DNA from: Ehretia macrophylla | Taxonomy: Eukaryota; Streptophyta; Magnoliopsida; Boraginales; Ehretiaceae | Assembly (NCBI GenBank): GCA_037974665.1 | Contig: CM075775.1 | Span: 68,992,945 to 69,056,944, forward strand | Direction: 5' to 3' | DNA: 64,000 nt | In this document: piece after piece, positions 59,558-64,000 of the stretch | Numbering within the stretch: position 1 is the stretch's first letter | How the letters are laid out: each line of letters begins with the position of its first letter | Notes under the pieces: generated by a model | Told to the model about the DNA's origin: nothing | Database searches by the model: none | Seen by the model: only the letters and a program-made list of their open reading frames with translations | Made by a program: the position numbers and the translations under genes

Positions 59558-59676
59558 GGGTGCAATCATACCAGCACTAATACACCGGATCCCATCAGAA
59601 CTCCGAAGTTAAGCGTTCTTGGGCAAGAGTAGTACTAGGATGGGTTACCCCCTGGGAGGTCCTCGTCCTGCACACC
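59558..59676 (+). rRNA. 5S: 5S rRNA copy 67 (type A, diverged)
   Basis: Full length with G7A, G25A, G60T, G68A, G89T (box C core), A101G, G110C, T111C and C117A. Confidence 0.9.
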
Positions 59677-60232
59677 CTTTTCAATTTTTTTTCCCTGGTC
59701 AGGGTTGCCAAGATACTTTATCCACCAAATCTCTATTACCGAATCCCACAGAAAATTGGGCAAGACAACTTCGCTTCACGTAGAGGCCGGGCCCGCAAAC
59801 CGATGGCATAGGGTTTGTGACCAGGCCTCCGTCGCTCCAGTGCCCATAACTTTTGATCCGTAAGGAGTTACGCGGCGCACAACATACCATTGCAAAGCTC
59901 TCTGGGAGCTCTACGACCGGGGCAACAAGCCTGCTCGCTGTGCCCTTTTTGGAGCCCAAAATCGAACGTTTTCATCAGTTTTAGTCCACTTTTCTTCTTT
60001 TGCTCTGTTTTTTCATCTCGGATCGTACGTCGTGAGCTGTTAAAAAGACGACAACATGACTCGCGGGACATCAGAGGGCCATACAACGTGTCGATATCAC
60101 GTCTTGCGAGGATGCTACGTTGTTGAAGCGGATGGGTTGTCGTTAAGGCCATTGGGCCTTTTGAATGGGCCATCTGTCTACGCTAGCACTGTGAACCGTT
60201 AACACATATAGGAATTGTGCCCTCAACGTGAC

Positions 60233-60351
60233 GGGTGCGATCATACCAGCACTATTGCACCGGATCCCATCAGAACTCCGAAGTTAAGCGTGCTTGGGCG
60301 AGAGTAGTACTAGGATGGGTGACCCCCTGGGAAGTCCTCGTGCTGCACCCT
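60233..60351 (+). rRNA. 5S: 5S rRNA copy 68 (type A, well kept)
   Basis: Only A23T, T111C and C119T differ. The whole internal control region is majority sequence, so it is among the copies most likely to work. Confidence 0.94.
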
Positions 60352-60881
60352 ATTTTCAATTTTTTTTGCCCTGGTTAGGGTTGCCAAGATACTTTATCAA
60401 CCAAATCTCTATTGTTGAATCCCACGGAACATTGGGCAAGACAACTTCGCTTCACGTAAAGGCCGGGCCAGCAAACCGAGGGCGTAGGTTTTGTGACCAG
60501 GTCTCCGTCGCTCCGGTGCCCATAACTTTTGATCCGTAAGGAGTTACAAGGCGCACAGAATACTGTTGCAAAGCTCTCTGAGAGCTCAACGAAGGGGGCA
60601 GCAAGCTTGCTCGCTGTGCCCTTTTTGGAGACTAAAATCAAACGTTTTCATCAGTTTCAGTCCACTTTTCTTCTTTTGCTCTGTTTTTCTGTCCCGGATC
60701 GTACGTCGTGAGCAATTAAAAGGACGACAACCTGACTCGTGGGAGATCAGAGGGCCTTACAACGTGTCGATATCACGTCTTGCGAGGATGCTGCATTGTT
60801 GAAGCAGATGGGTTGTCGTTAAGCCCACTGGTTCTTTTGGATGGGCCATCTCTCTAGGCTAGCACTGTGAACCATTAATAC

Positions 60882-60908
60882 ATATAGGAATTGTGCCCTC
60901 AACATGAC
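60882..60908 (+). promoter_or_regulatory. Upstream promoter of copy 69 (representative)
   Basis: ATATAGG at 60882-60888 (-27 to -21), GC at -14/-13 and C at -1. This matches the plant 5S arrangement of a TATA-like box near -28, GC near -12 and C at -1. Nearly all copies have the same layout. Confidence 0.85.
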
Positions 60909-61027
60909 GGGTGCGATCATACAAGCACTAATGCACCGGATCCCATCAGAACTCCGAAGTTAAGCGTGCTTGGGCGAGAGTAGTACTAGGATGGGTGACC
61001 CCCTGGGAAGTCCTCGTGTTGCACTCC
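60909..61027 (+). rRNA. 5S: 5S rRNA copy 69 (best match to majority)
   Basis: Only C15A and C117T differ, the fewest of any copy. Boxes A and C are intact, with ATATAGG at -27, C at -1 and terminator Ts. If any copy here is expressed, this is a good candidate. Confidence 0.95.
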
Positions 61028-61028
61028 A

Positions 61029-61043
61029 TTTTCAATTTTTTTT
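61029..61043 (+). terminator. Pol III terminator of copy 69 (representative)
   Basis: TTTT at 61029-61032 follows the gene after one base, then a run of eight Ts at 61036-61043 as a backup. The pair is kept after nearly every copy. Confidence 0.88.
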
Positions 61044-61050
61044 GCCCTGG

Positions 61051-61058
61051 TTAGGGTT
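61051..61058 (+). promoter_or_regulatory. Telo-box-like motif 1 (representative)
   Basis: TTAGGGTT, reverse complement AACCCTAA, about 24 bases after the gene. It matches the telo-box core of plant ribosomal-protein and translation-gene promoters. It is present in most units and damaged in F-type units. Confidence 0.5.
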
Positions 61059-61160
61059 GCCAAGATACTTTATCCACCAAATCTCTATTACAGAATCCCA
61101 CGGAACATTGGGCAAGACAACTTCGCTTCACGTAGAGGACAGGCTAGCAAACCGAGGGCG

Positions 61161-61168
61161 TAGGGTTT
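61161..61168 (+). promoter_or_regulatory. Telo-box-like motif 2 (representative)
   Basis: TAGGGTTT, reverse complement AAACCCTA, about 110 bases after motif 1 and in the same orientation. Present in most units. Function is inference. Confidence 0.45.
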
Positions 61169-61584
61169 GTGACCAGGTCTTCGTCGCTCCGGTGCCCATA
61201 ACTTTTGATCCGTAAGGAGTTACGTGGTGCACAGCATACTGTTGCAAAGCACTCTGAGAGCTCTACGAAGGGGGCAGCCAGCTTGCTCGCTGTGCCATTT
61301 TTGGAGCCTAAAATCGAACGTTTTCATCAAATTCAGTCCACTTTTCTTCTTTTGCTATGTTTTTCCGTCCAGGATCATACGTCGTGAGTTGTTAAAAGGA
61401 CGACAAGCTGACTCGCGGGACATCAGAGGGCCCCACAACGTGTCGATATCATGTCTTGCGAGGATGCTGCATTGTTGAAGGGGATGGGTTGTCGTTAAGG
61501 CCATTGGGCCTTTTGAATGGGCCATCTCTCTAGGATGGCACTATGAACCATTAACACATATAGGAATTGTGCCCTCAACATGAC

Positions 61585-61703
61585 GGGTGCGATCATACCA
61601 GCACTAATGCACCGGATCCCATCAGAACTCCGAAGTTAAGAGTGCTTCGGTGAGAGTAGTACTTGGATGGCTGACCCCCTGGTAAGTCCTCATGTTGCAC
61701 CTC
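61585..61703 (+). rRNA. 5S: 5S rRNA copy 70 (type A, diverged)
   Basis: Full length with C57A, G64C (both box A), C67T, A80T, G87C (box C), G99T, G108A and C118T. Confidence 0.9.
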
Positions 61704-62261
61704 CTTTTCAATTTTTTTTGCCCTGGTTAGGGTTGCCAAGATACTTTATCCTCCAAATATCTATTACTGAATCCCACGGAACATTGGGCAAGACAACTTC
61801 ACTTAACGTAGAGGTCGGGCCCGCAAACCGAGGGCGTAGGGTTTGTGACCAGGCCTCCGTCGCTCCGGTGCCCATAACTTTTGATCCGTAAGGAGTTACG
61901 CGGCGCACAGAATACCGTTGCAAAGCTCTCTAAGAGCTCTACGATGGGGGCGGTGAGCTTGCTCACTGTTTCCACTTTTACAGCCCAAAGTCGAACTTTT
62001 TCATCAGTTTCAGCCCCCTTTTCTTGTTTTGCTCTATTTTTCAATCCTGGATCGTATGTAGTGAGCTGCTAAAAGGACGACAACATGACTCGCGGGACAT
62101 CAGAGGGCCCTACAACGTGTCGATATCACGTCTTGCGAGGTTGCTGCGTTGTTGATGCGGATGGGTTGTCGTTAAGGCCATTGGGCCTTTTGAATGGGCC
62201 ATCTCTCTAGGCTGGCACTGTGAACTGTTAACACATATTGGAATTGTGCCCTCAACATGAC

Positions 62262-62380
62262 GGGTTCGATTGTACCAGCACTAATGCACCGGATCCCATC
62301 AGAACTCCGAAGTTAAGCGTGCTTGGGCGAGAGTAGTACGAGGATGGGTGACCCCATGGGAAGTCCTCATGCTGCACCCC
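62262..62380 (+). rRNA. 5S: 5S rRNA copy 71 (type A)
   Basis: Full length with G5T, C10T, A11G, T79G, C95A, G108A and T111C. Upstream reads CATATTGG instead of CATATAGG. Confidence 0.91.
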
Positions 62381-62930
62381 CTTTTCAATTTTTTTTGCCC
62401 TGGTTAGGGTTGCCGAGATACTTTATCCACCAAATCTCTATTACCGAATCCCACGAAACATTGGGCAAGACATTTTCGCTTCACGTAGAGGCCGGGCCCG
62501 CAAACCGAGGGCATAGGGTTTATGACCAGGTCTCCTTCGCTCCAGTGCCCATAAGTTTTATTCCGTAAGGAGTTAAGCGGCGCACATCATACCATTGCAA
62601 AGCTCTTTGAGAGCTCTACGACGGGGGTAGCCAGCTTGCTCGCTTTGCCCATTTTTGGAACCCAAAATCGAACGTTTTCAACAATTTCAGGCCACTTTTC
62701 TTCTTTTGCTCTGTTTTTCCATCCCGGATCGTACGTCGTGAGTTGTTAAAAGGATGACAACCTGACTCACGGGACATCAGAGGACCCTACAACATGTCGA
62801 TATCACGTCTTGCGAGGATGCTGCGTTGTTGAAGCGGATGGGTTGTCGTTAAGCCCTTCTGAATGGGCCATCTCTCTAGGCTAGCACCGTGAATCGTTAA
62901 CACATATAGGAATTGTGCCCTCAACATGAT

Positions 62931-63049
62931 AGGTGCAATCATACCAGCACTAATGCACCGGATCCCATCAAAACTCCGAAGTTAAGCGTGCTTGGGCGAG
63001 AGTAGTACTAGGATGGCTGACCCCCTGGGAAGTCCTCGTGTTGCACACC
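62931..63049 (+). rRNA. 5S: 5S rRNA copy 72 (type A)
   Basis: Full length with G1A, G7A, G41A, G87C (box C core) and C117A. The -1 base is T, and the upstream site-II region is partly deleted. Confidence 0.91.
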
Positions 63050-63606
63050 CTTTTCAATTTTTTTTGCCCTTGTTAGGTTTGCCAAGATACTTTATCCACC
63101 AAATCTCTATTACTGAATCCCACGGAACATTGGGCAAGACAACTTTGCTTCACGTAGAGGCCGGGACCGCAAACCGAGGGCGTAGGGTTTGTGACCAGGC
63201 CTCCGTCGCTCCGGTGCCCATAACTTTTGATCCGTAAGGAGTTACACGGCGCACAGCATACCGTTGCAAAGCTCTCTAGAAGCTCTATGACGGGGGCAGC
63301 CAGATTGCTCGCTGTGCCCACTTTTGGAGCCCAAATCGAACATTTTACTCAGTTTAAGCCCACTTTTCTTCTTTTCCTCTATTTTTCCGTCCCGGATCGT
63401 ATGTCGTGAGTTGTTAAAAGGACGACAACATGACTCGCGGGACATCAGAGGGCCCTAAAACGTGTCGATATCACGTCTTGCAAAGATGCTGCGTTGTTGA
63501 ACCGGATGGGTTGTCGTTAAGGCCATTGAGCCTTTTGAATGGGACATCTCTCTAGGCTGGCACTGTGAACCGTTAACACATGTAGGAATTGTACCCTCAA
63601 CATGAC

Positions 63607-63725
63607 GGGTGCGATCATACCAGCACTAATGCACTCGATCCCATCAGAACTCCGAAGTTAAGCGTGCTTGGGCGAGAGTAGTATGAGGATGGGTGACCCC
63701 CTGGGAAGTCCTTGTGTTGCACCCC
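63607..63725 (+). rRNA. 5S: 5S rRNA copy 73 (type A)
   Basis: Full length with C29T, G30C, C78T, T79G and C107T. The upstream box is ATGTAGG. The spacer runs off the window end. Confidence 0.92.
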
Positions 63726-64000
63726 CTTCCTAATTTTTTTTGCCCTAGTTAGGGTTGCCAAGATACTTTATCCACCAAATCTCTATTACTGAATCCCACA
63801 GAATATTGTGCAAGACAACTTCGCTTCACGTAGAGGCCGGGCCCACAAACCGAGGGCGTAGGGTTTGTGACCAGGTCTCCGTCGCTCCGGTGCCCATAAC
63901 TTTTGATCCGTAAGGAGTTATGCGGCGAACAGCATACCGTTGCAAAGCTCTATGAGAGCTCTACGAAGGCGGCAGCAAGCTTTCTCGCTGTACCCATTTT

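Larger units (their letters stand above)
58586..64000 (+). repeat. 5S rDNA tandem array, block 3 (8 copies, continues past window)
   Basis: Same orientation and phase as the other blocks. Gene starts are 675-677 bp apart apart from one 669-bp unit (62262 to 62931), whose spacer lost part of the site-II region near 62855. The window ends inside the spacer of copy 73. Confidence 0.97.

Noticed and set aside
363..64000. CRISPR-like array because of regular repeats
   Set aside because: Repeats are 677-bp units with a 5S gene, not 20-40 bp repeats with unique spacers.
363..64000. Linked 35S rRNA or other genes in the 5S unit, as in some plants
   Set aside because: No 18S, 5.8S or 26S sequence and no other gene is recognisable in any spacer.

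Overview
The window is a tandem 5S ribosomal RNA gene array from a plant nuclear genome, broken by long LTR retroelements. The repeated 119-nt gene begins GGGTGCGATC and ends GCACCCC. It carries the plant internal control region, an upstream ATATAGG box near -27, usually a C at -1, and oligo-T terminators. This is a land plant, probably an angiosperm; I cannot name the species. I see no protein-coding gene I would defend, and no tRNA, CRISPR or prokaryotic feature. The many short ORFs are repeat-phase shadows of the 5S unit or sit inside LTRs.

Layout: 1-362 is the end of an LTR whose rest lies outside the window. It is inserted in box C of a 5S gene, leaving the fragment 363-395. Block 1 (363-28857) holds that fragment plus 42 copies. 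At 28858-39914 sits an 11,057-bp element on the minus strand. It has two 4,086-bp LTRs, a 13-nt spacer, an initiator-Met-type primer-binding site, a polypurine tract, the target duplication ACTTC, and a 2,885-bp interior with no gag-pol. That is the structure of a large retrotransposon derivative (LARD). Block 2 (39915-54971) holds 22 copies. A 3,614-bp solo LTR of a related subfamily follows at 54972-58585, with target duplication CTGTG. Block 3 (58586-64000) holds 8 copies. All 5S genes are on the plus strand and all LTRs on the minus strand. Removing each element and one target duplication restores a normal unit spacing (677 and 676 bp), which confirms the boundaries.

The unit is about 677 bp: a 119-nt gene and a spacer of about 558 bp. 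In order after the gene, the spacer holds TTTT and T8, a telo-box-like TTAGGGTT at about +23, a second (TAGGGTTT) at about +134, a 15-bp near-palindrome at about +221, two TGGGCC site-II-like motifs with an AGCCCA at -87 to -62, and the ATATAGG box. Gene numbering in the entries uses the window majority sequence; box A is about 50-64, the intermediate element 67-72 and box C 80-98.

Units fall into recognisable types. B has T4G, T12G, C14G, C34T, T96A and C104T. D has C29T and G85T, with a CTTTATTTC spacer. E has C28G, C46A and T109A. F has G41T, A42T and G81A, with a damaged first telo-box. G is preceded by CTTAACATGA. H has G98T with G113A. A is everything else. Types recur in fixed order (D-E-F-G four times, F-G-H in tandem), so the array is a higher-order repeat made by multi-unit duplication. 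No copy I read matches the majority sequence throughout (best: 2 changes), and one lacks box A. This suggests a poorly homogenised, probably largely silent or relict 5S locus that has collected LTR elements.
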